Shown: positions 7,930-17,907, counted from the first letter of the stretch. The stretch is DNA of 60,991 bases from JAVBKX01 sp031553835 (GCA_031553835.1 JAVBKX010000030.1:1-60991); one strand, 5' to 3'. A program made the numbers and translations. The notes: generated from the letters alone by a model not told the origin.

Positions 7930-10697
7930 CTTTTTATGAATTTAAGTATCCCTGTGTTTCCTTCCGATTGAATTTTTAGAAAATACAATCCTTGGGGTAA
8001 TGTTGAAATATTAATGTTGTCAGTATTGATTTCCTGGATTATTATTTTCCCGGAAAGATTCATTACTTCTAATTTGTCGATTCCATTTCCTTGTTCTGCA
8101 ACATGCAAGATGTCTGTTGCGGGATTAGGATAAATGACGAAAGAAGCATTTTCTCCCGTAACCAAAGAAATTCCGGAGGGAATATCAATGGGTTGGTCTG
8201 TGTACAAATGATACTCCCCCGGTTGAAGTGTAACGGAATATGTAGTAGATGTTGCGTTGATTGTCGTTCCCGATAAAACTTCATACCAAATTCCACTTTT
8301 GGGTAAGGTAAGGGAAACTGTCCCTTGTTTTACATCAAAATTGCCGACGGCAAATGCATTCATATCCTTGTCTTTCCAGATGAAATATTTGCCTGCATTT
8401 TTTAATGAATAATTAAAATCGGCGGTGGAAAATACCGGATAATTTTGTTTTAAATAATTTAATTTGTAGTAGGTATTGTACAACGCTCTACGGTTGGGAT
8501 CATCATAATAATCCCAACGGACCGGTTTGGGAACGAGTCGGCAACTACCATCGGAACCGACAGTTCCGTCCGCACATGTATTGATTGAATAATCGTAACC
8601 CAATTCACCAAACTGCCATATCATTTTAGGTCCGGGCAACGGAAGATAAAAACAGGCGGAAAGAGCAGCGCGCTTCAATGCCGTGGGAATGTCTTTTACA
8701 TTATATCCGGAAGCACTGTTTCCGTAAGTCTCGGCTTTATACATCAAGCGTTCTTCGTCGTGACTTTCCATGTAGGCGACCAAATTGGGATAATTGAATC
8801 CTCTTTCTTTATAAATTCCCCAGGATAAATCGGATTTGGAAGATTCGGTATATCCCATAATGCCTTCGCAATAATTATTGTTGATGTTGCCCCACAACAT
8901 AATGTCGGCATTCGATAATTCAATTTCTTCGGAATTGTCGGTCAAATGTTCAAAAATGACAATGGCGTTGGCATTTCGTTTGTAAATTTCGGAAGTCATG
9001 CGTTTAAGGATTGTGATACGGGAAGCATCGTAAGCCCAGCCGTCGCCTGGTTTTTGTGTGAAGCCTTTTGTGAAATCAAAGCGGAAACCGTCGATTTTGT
9101 ATTCCGACATCCAATAACTGTTGACGCTATCGACTAATGCTTGTGTTTGAGCGCTTTCGTGATTGAAGTCGTAACCCCAACTGTAAGTCTGATTGGGAGA
9201 AGTTATATTGTACCACGGATTGTTAGCCGCCGGAGTGTTGTTGGCGCTATTCCAATACAATTGAACAAAAGGAGACTGCCCGTAAGAATGGTTCAAAACC
9301 ATATCCATGATGACGGCGATTCCTCTTTTGTGACATTCGTCGATAAACGTTTTGTAATCGTTTTTAGTTCCATAATATTTGTCCACAGCAAAGTAAAAGG
9401 AAGGGTTATACCCCCAACTGTCATTTCCTTCAAATTCGTTGACGGGCATTAATTCTATCGCATTGATTCCTAATGATTTTAAGTAATCCAATTTTTGCAT
9501 GGCTGCGGAAAAAGAATGTTCCTGGACAAAATCGCGGATCAACATTTCATAAATGATCAGTTTGTTTTTAGTTGGCCGTTGGAAATCGGTGATTTTCCAA
9601 TTGTAGGGAGTTTGTCCTGTTTGAAATATGGAGACAATTCCTTCTGTTTTTCCGGCAGGATACGGTTTGAGATTGGGATAAACGGAGGCTGGAATATAAG
9701 GGTCATTCCATGGATCGAGAATTTTGTCGGTATAAGGATCGGCAATTTTGAGCGTACCGTTGACCGAATATTGGAAAGCATATTCTTTCCCTTTTTCTAA
9801 ATGGGAGAGGGTGAGCCACCAATAGTCTCCGTCTTTTTTCATCAAAAAATTATTGTCAATTTTCCAGTCATTGAAATCCCCAATGATGTAAACAAAGTTT
9901 TTGTAGGGAGCATAAAGACATAAAACAACTGAATTAGTATTGATGATGTTGATGCCTGGCTGGATTCCGGCGGGACGAACCTCATTCATGTTGGGTGGAC
10001 GCGAGATAATCCATACAGTGTCATGTGCAATGTTGGGTGCGATACCTGCTTCAGCGGTTATTTCAAAAGTGCCTTCGGTATTGAATTGGAATGAAGTTTT
10101 CAGTTCAGTTGAGTTTTGTATGGAGGCTATTTCATTATTATTTATTTTGCATTTGATGTTTGTTGCTTGTGTTGCTTGTATCGTGAATAATTGTGTATTC
10201 CCTTTTAGTATAATATTGCTATTGGCAGTCGGTTCTGTAAAAACGACCGATAATCCTTTGGGATACACCTGTACATAAATATCTTTACCATTGGAGTCTT
10301 TTCCTTCTTTAGTACCATCAGCACTCCGGAATACGAATGCCATTTGTTGGATTGTTTCGGAAGCCGGTACGTTATAAAACTGCCGGACAGAAGGCGAAAT
10401 GGTTAGCTTCCACTTATTATTTCCCAGATTGGTCATTTTGCAGGCTGGTATATTTTCCGACCATCCGGCTTTTACATACCTCCAATCTGCTCCGGAGGTA
10501 GATTTGTCAGTAATTACACCTGTATGCGCATATACGTCTCCGGAATAATTTTTTAGTCCGCCGGCGCCTTGAGATGCGTCAAAAACGATTTCTACACTTT
10601 CATCTTCTGTAACAATAGAAGGAGAGGTTGTGATGATTTGTGCATATCCGGCAGACAGGTAAAAGAAAAACAGAGAAAGGACCAGTGAAAGTTTCAT
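7926..10697 (-). CDS. Secreted alpha-amylase (GH13) with type IX secretion sorting domain
   Basis: Predicted extracellular alpha-amylase. The 923-residue protein has a signal peptide (residues 1-19), two N-terminal beta-rich domains including a CBM48/E-set-like segment (about 255-345, with YIIGDFNDWK), and a GH13 catalytic barrel from about 375 to 740. The GH13 motifs are DMVLNH near 465-470, nucleophile Asp541 in GFRFD, acid/base Glu583 in IFEH and Asp647 in ESHDEER. A C-terminal beta domain follows. Residues of about 853-923 (YPNPATD ... GLYFLKI ... GILKFIKR) form a T9SS sorting domain, so the enzyme is expected outside the cell or anchored on its surface. It has no lipobox, so it appears to fill the role of lipoprotein SusG. 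A strong hairpin separates it from the upstream susE-like gene. Confidence 0.93.
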   Translation of the reverse strand: MKLSLVLSLFFFYLSAGYAQIITTSPSIVTEDESVEIVFDASQGAGGLKNYSGDVYAHTGVITDKSTSGADWRYVKAGWSENIPACKMTNLGNNKWKLTISPSVRQFYNVPASETIQQMAFVFRSADGTKEGKDSNGKDIYVQVYPKGLSVVFTEPTANSNIILKGNTQLFTIQATQATNIKCKINNNEIASIQNSTELKTSFQFNTEGTFEITAEAGIAPNIAHDTVWIISRPPNMNEVRPAGIQPGINIINTNSVVLCLYAPYKNFVYIIGDFNDWKIDNNFLMKKDGDYWWLTLSHLEKGKEYAFQYSVNGTLKIADPYTDKILDPWNDPYIPASVYPNLKPYPAGKTEGIVSIFQTGQTPYNWKITDFQRPTKNKLIIYEMLIRDFVQEHSFSAAMQKLDYLKSLGINAIELMPVNEFEGNDSWGYNPSFYFAVDKYYGTKNDYKTFIDECHKRGIAVIMDMVLNHSYGQSPFVQLYWNSANNTPAANNPWYNITSPNQTYSWGYDFNHESAQTQALVDSVNSYWMSEYKIDGFRFDFTKGFTQKPGDGWAYDASRITILKRMTSEIYKRNANAIVIFEHLTDNSEEIELSNADIMLWGNINNNYCEGIMGYTESSKSDLSWGIYKERGFNYPNLVAYMESHDEERLMYKAETYGNSASGYNVKDIPTALKRAALSACFYLPLPGPKMIWQFGELGYDYSINTCADGTVGSDGSCRLVPKPVRWDYYDDPNRRALYNTYYKLNYLKQNYPVFSTADFNYSLKNAGKYFIWKDKDMNAFAVGNFDVKQGTVSLTLPKSGIWYEVLSGTTINATSTTYSVTLQPGEYHLYTDQPIDIPSGISLVTGENASFVIYPNPATDILHVAEQGNGIDKLEVMNLSGKIIIQEINTDNINISTLPQGLYFLKIQSEGNTGILKFIKR

Positions 10698-10731
10698 ATA
10701 ATGTTAATATAGGATAAATAAATGGCAGTTA

Positions 10732-10771
10732 AAAATCTCCGGAAAGGAACTTGTTCCTTTCCGGAGATTTT
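10732..10771 (-). terminator. Intrinsic terminator / intercistronic hairpin after the susE-like gene
   Basis: A perfect 19-bp stem (10732-10750 paired with 10753-10771) has a 2-nt loop, and on the minus strand it runs straight into TTTTT. It lies 16 bp after the susE-like stop and about 35 bp before the amylase start. I saw no TAnnTTTG box between it and the amylase, so it probably causes partial termination or protects the 3' end of the susCDE message. Confidence 0.9.
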
Positions 10772-10787
10772 GCAAATCGGATGTTAT

Positions 10788-12917
10788 TTATTCAATTACT
10801 CCGGTGTCGTCGATGAAATTCAGTTTAGCCTGTTTTCCCTGCTCAACTTCTACAGGATCCTGGTCTCCACCGGTCCCCCGATATATAATTTTGCCCTCAT
10901 AAATATTGAATTCAGCATTCCACCAACCCAAATCAATGGGAAGTACGGCACACATCCTCAGATTTCCATTGGCATTGAATGGATTCGAAACCAGTAATTT
11001 GTTGATGTCATCTATGGCAAAACCGTCGGTGTCAAATGTTGAATCCCATTGTCCAACTGCTACGTCGCCTTTCAGCATTACTTTTGGCTCGGTAATGATA
11101 ATACTGCCGCTTTCTGTGTCAACATAAATCAAATAATATCCGGCTTGGGCAACTTTCAGATTACTTGCAGCTCCTGTTTGTATGGTATAAGTGCCAATAG
11201 GTCCGTCGTCAATAGCAGCTTCCACTCCGAAGTCTCCATTCCACGCATAATTGGGGGAAAATTTAAACTCACCAGGATTCAAGTACTTGATGCCCCAGAA
11301 TTTTCCCGGGTTTTCCCGGATTGGAATCAAGTTTCCGGCAATGCCCTCTTCCCAGGGATCGCCCGGCCAGCCTTTATAGGCTTCGCCTACGATATACATT
11401 GCGGTTGGAGCGGGAGGAGCATCAGAGTCAACGCTTCCAATTCCTTCATTAAATTTCAATGTAACGGTTCCGCCGGTAGCAACAGTTACTCTTTCCTGGT
11501 CTCCTCCATTGCCTCTGTATTCAATTTTTTCGTTTAAGACTATAAATTCAACCCTCCACCAGTCGATGCTTGCATCAGGTAATACAGCACACATCCGTAG
11601 TTCGCCGCCTGCAGCAAAAGGTTGTGATTTCATAGTTTTATTATCATTATCCACAATGAAAGCATCAGTGTCATAGGTCGAATCCCAACTGCCATTAGCT
11701 GCTGCTCCTTTGAGAATGACTTTTGGCTCGGTAATTTGGATGCTGTTTTGAGTTAAATCAACAAATATCAGATAATATCCGGAAGTGGCGACATTAATAT
11801 TTTTAGTGCCTTTAGTGTAAGTCCCGATTGCATCCGTGTTGTCTTCTGCAATGCCGAAATCTCCAGACCATGCAGGTTGAGGTGCAAATTTGAACGCTCT
11901 GTCAGCACCACCCTCTAAATAAGCGACTCTCCAGAATACTCCAGCCTTGCCATTTACCGGTATTAGGGCATCATAGCTTCCTTCTTCCCATGGACTTCCG
12001 GCTGGCCATCCTTTATAAGCGCTTCCTGTCATGTAAAGATTTTCAGGATATTCAGGAGTTGGTTCCACGTCTTCTCCGGGAATTGCATCTGCAAGTATTT
12101 TTTTTGTATTCAAATCGACTATTAAAGAAATGGTGTGGCTTCCGCTTCCTTTAATGGAGAAATTTTTGCCGCCGCCGGTTACTTCAGTTAGTTCTTCAGG
12201 CATAGGGACAGGTTCGTTGTTTCCGAGGGCGCCCATATTAGAATGGATTTTTAGCGATCCATCTTTGTACGGAATTTCAAATCCCCAATCTCCGCTATAA
12301 CGGAATTTTAATGAAGCATTGGTTAATTGGAAATCAGATTTAAATTCTACATTAAACGCCTCTTGATTGAATGTTACTGATGGAAATGGGGTTTCTGCAT
12401 TCCAGCCTCCTGCAGTGGCATCTCCTATAATTCCATATTTTGCGGGTAAAATGGTTAATTGATTGTCTGCCTGGTTGAAAACCAAATAATACAATCCGTC
12501 TTCAGTGACTGTATATGCAGGGCCATTCAATAATAGTTCAGTAGTTGTAGCTCTGTCTGTTTTCTGAACTTCAGTGCCTTGTCCATAGCTCTGACTATTC
12601 CCGTCTTCATCAACTATTTGGATGACATTGAAAGAACCATCTTTTTTTAGCCATGTAAAGAAACCGAAAACATCAGTTAGATCTTTCCGTTGATCCAGAG
12701 GGTCACGTGGTACGATGGAGTCGAACATAGCGGGTTTGCAATTTTCCCGCGTTAGTTCTTCTCCATATACTGTTGCAGAACCAGAGATATAATATCCTAC
12801 ACCGGGAGTGGTGGGAGTAGGAAGAATTCTCCAATTTTCATTATCCTCACATCCTGCCAGGATGAATAGTAATAAAGCTGATATATATCGGATTACGTTT
12901 TTCATATTCATATTCAT
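10788..12917 (-). CDS. SusE/SusF-like surface starch-binding lipoprotein with three tandem modules
   Basis: Predicted outer-membrane lipoprotein that binds starch at the cell surface beside SusC and SusD. The N-terminus is a lipoprotein signal (LLLFILAGC, Cys near residue 15-19 depending on start). Three ATGs (12905, 12911, 12917) lie close together in an A-rich region; the outermost of these was used and MKNVIRY at 12905 is equally plausible. After a linker (PTPTTPG) come three SusE/F-type repeats. The last two are near copies, each with YKGWP...PWEEG, an LKG...WDSTxDTD segment, LRMCAVLP and IxYRGxGGDQ. At about 709 residues it is longer than classical SusE (387) or SusF (485). It follows susD after 18 bp. 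Confidence 0.85.
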   Translation of the reverse strand: MNMNMKNVIRYISALLLFILAGCEDNENWRILPTPTTPGVGYYISGSATVYGEELTRENCKPAMFDSIVPRDPLDQRKDLTDVFGFFTWLKKDGSFNVIQIVDEDGNSQSYGQGTEVQKTDRATTTELLLNGPAYTVTEDGLYYLVFNQADNQLTILPAKYGIIGDATAGGWNAETPFPSVTFNQEAFNVEFKSDFQLTNASLKFRYSGDWGFEIPYKDGSLKIHSNMGALGNNEPVPMPEELTEVTGGGKNFSIKGSGSHTISLIVDLNTKKILADAIPGEDVEPTPEYPENLYMTGSAYKGWPAGSPWEEGSYDALIPVNGKAGVFWRVAYLEGGADRAFKFAPQPAWSGDFGIAEDNTDAIGTYTKGTKNINVATSGYYLIFVDLTQNSIQITEPKVILKGAAANGSWDSTYDTDAFIVDNDNKTMKSQPFAAGGELRMCAVLPDASIDWWRVEFIVLNEKIEYRGNGGDQERVTVATGGTVTLKFNEGIGSVDSDAPPAPTAMYIVGEAYKGWPGDPWEEGIAGNLIPIRENPGKFWGIKYLNPGEFKFSPNYAWNGDFGVEAAIDDGPIGTYTIQTGAASNLKVAQAGYYLIYVDTESGSIIITEPKVMLKGDVAVGQWDSTFDTDGFAIDDINKLLVSNPFNANGNLRMCAVLPIDLGWWNAEFNIYEGKIIYRGTGGDQDPVEVEQGKQAKLNFIDDTGVIE

Positions 12918-12935
12918 TAAAAAATTAAGCATGCA

Positions 12936-14564
12936 TTATTTTGTATATCCCGGATTTTGTGTGATATTATCGGGATTCATACGAATGACTTCCTGTGGAA
13001 TCGGAAATACAGTTGTATAGGGTTGAGAGGCCGGACGATCGGTTATTGCAATAGTAAATTTCCCGAATCGGACTAAATCCTGCCGCCGGACTCCTTCCCA
13101 GGCAAATTCCAACATTCTTTCAGTAAGAATATTATCTAATGTAGCGGTTCTTGCCGGAGCACTGACCCGATTGCGTATCATATCAAATTCTGCTTGTCCG
13201 CTTTGTCCGTTTCTCACCAAAGCTTCAGATTTCATCAATAGAACATCTGCATAACGGAATAGCACGTAATCATTATGGACTAATTGTCCATTATCTGTTG
13301 CGGCTCTGTCTATTTCGTATTTTTTCATCCTGGCTCCGGCTGTTTTTTCTACGGATGTTCCGGAAACATCAATACTGACACCATCGGCAACATATTCCAA
13401 CGGATTTCCATTTTCATCGGTGACTCCCGGTACTAAACCATAAAAATAAGTCATATCCCAACGAGGATCCGGAGTGGCGTCAAAATATCCAAAAGCCTGA
13501 ATGGCTTCTTTTGTTGCAGAAGCTCCATTCCATCCTGTTTGATTATAATATTTGGCATGATTGTAGTGCAACGTACGGACTATATTGATGCATTTTGCAT
13601 TTACATATATTGCAGGATCCATTGGAATAGTGAATAGGTTTTCTGTCGAAGTTTCATTTGTAGTAGAAAAATTGGCAGAGAAGGTCGGATTTAAAGCGTA
13701 CTCCAAACCTGAATTTGTAATGGAATCGCAATAAGCGGCAGCTGCTTCCCATGCATTTAATTCTTGTCCACCAACATTAAATATGATTAAGCTTCCATCC
13801 GGATGAGTTCCTGTATCCCAGGTGTCATTAGTGTAAATTTCTGCATTCAAAGCTATTTTTGCTAAAAGATAATACGCAACCGGCTTGGTCATACGTCCAT
13901 AATACTCTCCTTTGTTGTTACTTCTTTCGTTAGGCAAATAAGGAAGAGCATTTTGTAATTCTGTTTTTACGAATTCAAAAACTTCTGAACGTTTAGATTG
14001 CTTGATGTCGGCAATTGTTTCATCGGGAGATTGAACAATCGGAACTCTTGCAAAAAAATCCATCAGGTAATAGTAATACATAGCCCTGAATGTTTTTACT
14101 TCGGCAATAAGGGCGTCATACACGGCAGGTTCTTCCGGATATTTCGCTTTGGTTGCTTCCAGGTTCTGAAGAGATTGATTGGATTTTCCAACTACACGGT
14201 AAAGGTAATCCCAAATTCCTTTGAACATTTCATTATCTACGCTCCAATTGTGTTGGAAAATATCTTTCCATAATCCATTATCCGACCAGTCGCCTCCTCT
14301 TTTGGGTAGAATAGCCTCGTCTGTAGTGAATGTGTTGAAATCATATAATCCCCTGTCAGGACCGGCGATACCTTGATACCATCCATTTCCTCCTATTTCT
14401 GAATAAAGGCTTGAAACATTAGCCAAATAGACGAGATATGGGTCTTGTTCTACTATTTCAGGAGGCAATTGATCTTCCGGCGTTTCTGTCAGAAAATCGG
14501 AACAGGACAACAGGCCTAAACTCAAGCTCCCGATTATTATGCTATATATAAATCTATTTTTCAT
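12936..14564 (-). CDS. susD: SusD-like starch-binding outer-membrane lipoprotein
   Basis: SusD proteins cap the SusC transporter on the outside and bind the incoming glycan. The 542-residue protein has a lipoprotein signal (SLGLLSC, Cys21), the SusD-family FLTETPED start, and helical repeat segments such as FKGIWDYLYRVVGKSNQSLQNL and TFRAMYYYYLMDFFARVP. A conserved C-terminal part (LLMKSEALVRNG ... LTERMLEFAWEGVRRQDLVRFGKF) ends in NPGYTK. The length matches SusD (551). It starts 11 bp after susC, the universal order in Sus-type loci. Binding starch rather than another glycan is inferred from the neighbouring amylases, susB and susA. Confidence 0.96.
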   Translation of the reverse strand: MKNRFIYSIIIGSLSLGLLSCSDFLTETPEDQLPPEIVEQDPYLVYLANVSSLYSEIGGNGWYQGIAGPDRGLYDFNTFTTDEAILPKRGGDWSDNGLWKDIFQHNWSVDNEMFKGIWDYLYRVVGKSNQSLQNLEATKAKYPEEPAVYDALIAEVKTFRAMYYYYLMDFFARVPIVQSPDETIADIKQSKRSEVFEFVKTELQNALPYLPNERSNNKGEYYGRMTKPVAYYLLAKIALNAEIYTNDTWDTGTHPDGSLIIFNVGGQELNAWEAAAAYCDSITNSGLEYALNPTFSANFSTTNETSTENLFTIPMDPAIYVNAKCINIVRTLHYNHAKYYNQTGWNGASATKEAIQAFGYFDATPDPRWDMTYFYGLVPGVTDENGNPLEYVADGVSIDVSGTSVEKTAGARMKKYEIDRAATDNGQLVHNDYVLFRYADVLLMKSEALVRNGQSGQAEFDMIRNRVSAPARTATLDNILTERMLEFAWEGVRRQDLVRFGKFTIAITDRPASQPYTTVFPIPQEVIRMNPDNITQNPGYTK

Positions 14565-14575
14565 AATTACATGTG

Positions 14576-17566
14576 TTAAAAGTTGACATTAAGACTGATT
14601 GAATAAGTACGGGACAATGGGTAGAAGTTTTTGTTATCCACCCCCAAATTGTCATTTACGACACTGCTGTTAATCATAGGAGACAATCCCGAATAGTTGG
14701 TAAATGTGTACAGGTTATTGACAGAAGCCCTTAATGTGAGTGTTTTGACCCAATTAATTTTGCTAACATTAAATTTATAACCAATACTCAAATAATCTAT
14801 ATTCACATAATCTCCCTTTTCAAGCCAGTAATCGGAGATTGTCTGGTCGTAAATATTTTTTGTGGGGGCATCTTCCAATACGTTATAATTTGGGAACTGT
14901 GTCATATTCATATAGGCTAAAGATGTTCCATTGAATATTTTATGTCCAAATGCACCATTGAACTGAACTTGTGCATCCCATTGTTTATACCTGAAATTAA
15001 CATTTCCTCCCAAATAATATTTTGGGATAGCCTGCCCTGCGAAATAACGGTCTTTACCATCACCTGTGTCGATTCCTGGTACTCCATCCAGATTAACCAG
15101 GTGATAGGAATATTGGCCATTGCCTTCCATGTCAATGATTCCGTCACTCTTAGGAATGTAAAAAACGCCTAAAGGATGGCCAACCATCTTGTATGTAATC
15201 TTACTATTCCCTCCAATAGCACCTGCATTGGAGAAACTTGCCAAACCTTCATAATTTCTGGAATACATCTCTTGTCCGTTGTATGTTCCATCCAATGAAA
15301 GTAATTCATTAGTTTGGTATGCAAAATTGACATTGAATCCTAATTCCATATCTTTTTGTTTAATAGGGGTATAGCCTGCGGTAATTTCTAATCCGTCGTT
15401 TTTCATTTCTCCTAAATTGGCTAATAATGTATTGAAAACAAAAGGAGGAACATTTACCGGATAGTTGTACAACAAATCTTTTGTTCTTGAAGTGTACCAG
15501 TCAACAGTGAGTGTAACTTTATTATTCCATAATCCCAAATCAATCCCGGCATCAAACATTTCTTTTACTTCCCACCGTAATTCAGGATTAGAATTACGTG
15601 CGTATGCAGGTAATGTTACCGGTCTTCCTTCGGGGTCTTCCCCAATTTTATCAGGTGTATATAAAGCCATGGAGTTATACGCGGAAATTGCATCCTGGTT
15701 ACCTGTTTTACCATAACCAGCACGTAGTTTAAGATTGCTTATAATGGCATAATCTTTCATGAAGTCTTCATCTGTAATGCTCCAGGCCAATGATCCGGAG
15801 GGGAAAAATCCCCATTTGTCATTTTCTCCCAATTTGGAGGATCCATCCATCCTTAAATTGATGGTAGCAATATACCTGCTGTCATATATATAGTTTAAGC
15901 GAGCCATATAGGAAAGCAGGCTGTTTTCATTTGCAAATCCTCCTACATCCCCCCATTTAACCTGGGCTCCGGCTTTGAGGTTGTTAAAGCCGTAATAATC
16001 GGTTCCAAATCTGCGGGAAGTAGCATTAAATCCTCTGTATTTGTACGTTTGCCCTTCAATCAATCCCAAAGCATCAATGCTGTGGACGTTGTTGATCGTT
16101 TTTTTATAGTTGAGAATCAGGTTCCCTAAAATGCTTTGATTTTCATTTTGACTTTTTTCGGCGCGTCCATCATCGCTTCTTCCGGCATTGATAGTACGGG
16201 GAAAATATTTGGAATTTACTTTATCTCCATAAGTATATGATCCGAATGCTGCTAAATCAAGTCCTTCAATGATCGTCCAGGTGAGACGTCCGTAAGCGTT
16301 CATATAGGTGTACACTTCTTCATCCTGAATATCTAACCGTCCCAATGGATTGTCGATTTCACTGGCTTCCGGATTGTCAGGCCAGTTGCCATCTTTATCA
16401 GGGACATTAGGATAAGTGGGATTAAATGATGCAGCAGAATAAAAAGTTTTATTATAGTCGTTCAGATAATTATTTTCTTTTCGGGATCCAAATGTGCCGG
16501 CTTCGATTTTTAGTTTGTTATTAAACATCATTTGCGAAGCGTCTAATTTTACCGTATAATTTCTCATGTCATTACCTTTGATGATTCCCTGTTGGTCGAT
16601 GACACCGATGGATGCACGGTAGTTAGAGTAATCTGTCGTGGAGCCTCCAAATGACACATTATGATTTTGGGTAAATCCGGTACGTTCCATTTCTTCGAAA
16701 TAATTAGTGCTGTAGCCTTTGTCAACCGGAGTTAGTCCTTTTTGTTCTGCCCAGTACCTGAACTGGTTACCATCAAGCATTTTGAGATTTTTGTAAACCG
16801 TTTCGATACCGAAAGTACCTTCATAGGTAAGTATTTTTCCAGCACCACCTTGTTTGCCTTTAATAGTTGTAACTACGATTACCCCACTTGCTCCACGGGA
16901 ACCATATTGTGCAGTTTCCGAGGCATCTTTCAATACCGTGAAGCTTTCAATGTCGGCAGGAGCTAATGCATTTAACATGCCGACATCGGCAAAAATTCCA
17001 TCGATGATGATTAATGGATCGTTTCCTCCGGATAGCGAAGTGGTACCTCTGACCCGGATATCCATTGAAGCAGTCGGGTCTCCCCCTTTTTTTGTGATAT
17101 TGACTCCCGCCATCTTGCCTTTAATAGCTTGTAAGGGAGTATTAACCACGCCCACATTCATATCAGCTCTGTTCACTTTCTGAACGGCTCCGGAAATCGT
17201 TTTTTGACTTCCTGTGGCATACCCGATTGCAATGACTTCGTTGAGCATCAGGACATCTTCGTCTAAGGTAATATTGGTTATGCCGGGTATTGCCTTAAAC
17301 TCTTTACTTTTGTATCCAAGAAATGATACGCTAATGGTGCTTTCTGGTGGAGCGCTTAATGAAAAATTGCCGTCTAAATCTGTAATGGTACCCGACCCGG
17401 TACCTTTTACGAAAACACTGGCGCCAATGATTGCTTCACCGGTTTGGGAATCTGTAATTTTTCCATTTACGACAATGTTTTGACCATAAGCCGAAAAAGA
17501 AAAAAGGATGCCCACAAACAAAGAAGAGAAAATGTTCTTCCAAGGGAGAAATAACTTTTGCTTCAT
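14576..17566 (-). CDS. susC: SusC-like TonB-dependent outer-membrane oligosaccharide transporter
   Basis: Predicted TonB-dependent outer-membrane channel importing maltooligosaccharides. The 996-residue protein has a signal peptide (about residues 1-29), a carboxypeptidase-D-like regulatory domain (VVNGKITDSQTGEAIIGASV near 32-51), a TonB box/plug region (NEVIAIGYATGSQKTISGAV), the plug motif PLIIIDGIF, and a 22-strand barrel ending in aromatic SLNVNF. No N-terminal signalling domain is present, so control is more likely through the divergent LacI-type gene than through an ECF sigma factor. It is the first gene of the minus-strand sus operon and has a long leader with palindromes. Confidence 0.97.
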   Translation of the reverse strand: MKQKLFLPWKNIFSSLFVGILFSFSAYGQNIVVNGKITDSQTGEAIIGASVFVKGTGSGTITDLDGNFSLSAPPESTISVSFLGYKSKEFKAIPGITNITLDEDVLMLNEVIAIGYATGSQKTISGAVQKVNRADMNVGVVNTPLQAIKGKMAGVNITKKGGDPTASMDIRVRGTTSLSGGNDPLIIIDGIFADVGMLNALAPADIESFTVLKDASETAQYGSRGASGVIVVTTIKGKQGGAGKILTYEGTFGIETVYKNLKMLDGNQFRYWAEQKGLTPVDKGYSTNYFEEMERTGFTQNHNVSFGGSTTDYSNYRASIGVIDQQGIIKGNDMRNYTVKLDASQMMFNNKLKIEAGTFGSRKENNYLNDYNKTFYSAASFNPTYPNVPDKDGNWPDNPEASEIDNPLGRLDIQDEEVYTYMNAYGRLTWTIIEGLDLAAFGSYTYGDKVNSKYFPRTINAGRSDDGRAEKSQNENQSILGNLILNYKKTINNVHSIDALGLIEGQTYKYRGFNATSRRFGTDYYGFNNLKAGAQVKWGDVGGFANENSLLSYMARLNYIYDSRYIATINLRMDGSSKLGENDKWGFFPSGSLAWSITDEDFMKDYAIISNLKLRAGYGKTGNQDAISAYNSMALYTPDKIGEDPEGRPVTLPAYARNSNPELRWEVKEMFDAGIDLGLWNNKVTLTVDWYTSRTKDLLYNYPVNVPPFVFNTLLANLGEMKNDGLEITAGYTPIKQKDMELGFNVNFAYQTNELLSLDGTYNGQEMYSRNYEGLASFSNAGAIGGNSKITYKMVGHPLGVFYIPKSDGIIDMEGNGQYSYHLVNLDGVPGIDTGDGKDRYFAGQAIPKYYLGGNVNFRYKQWDAQVQFNGAFGHKIFNGTSLAYMNMTQFPNYNVLEDAPTKNIYDQTISDYWLEKGDYVNIDYLSIGYKFNVSKINWVKTLTLRASVNNLYTFTNYSGLSPMINSSVVNDNLGVDNKNFYPLSRTYSISLNVNF

Positions 17567-17819
17567 GTTAAACTATTTTAAGGTTAGTATAATAAACATT
17601 ATGTTGACTAATATTGGTTGTTGATTGATCTAAAATTTATAATAAAGCATTATAAATCATTTGTTTATTGTTATTTGTTTTTGTGTTGAAAAAATAACTA
17701 AAAATATTAAATATAAAATCAGTTAAAATTTTTAGATGAGGCAGGGGCGGAATTTCCGTATCTTTTTTATAATAATGCTTCATGGTATAAAAGGTAATAT
17801 TAATAAACATTGAAAAATA

Positions 17820-17838
17820 AATAAACATAATGTTTATT
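17820..17838. repeat. 19-bp palindrome in the susC leader
   Basis: Two perfect 9-bp arms, AATAAACAT and ATGTTTATT, surround a single A. Degenerate copies of the left arm are at 17802-17810 and 17591-17599, the latter followed by ATGTTGACT. It lies about 10-25 nt downstream of the predicted susC transcription start, so it could be an operator or an RNA hairpin. Confidence 0.5.
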
Positions 17839-17852
17839 ATTTATATTCTACA

Positions 17853-17860
17853 CAAAACTA
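17853..17860 (-). promoter_or_regulatory. Candidate -7 box for the sus operon
   Basis: TAGTTTTG on the minus strand fits TAnnTTTG. It implies a transcription start near 17846 and a susC leader of about 280 nt. No good -33 box was found, which would fit a promoter that needs an activator. Confidence 0.4.
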
Positions 17861-17907
17861 CTGTAATCAGCCGGATAAATCACTTGTATTTGACAATTCG
17901 CTATAAC

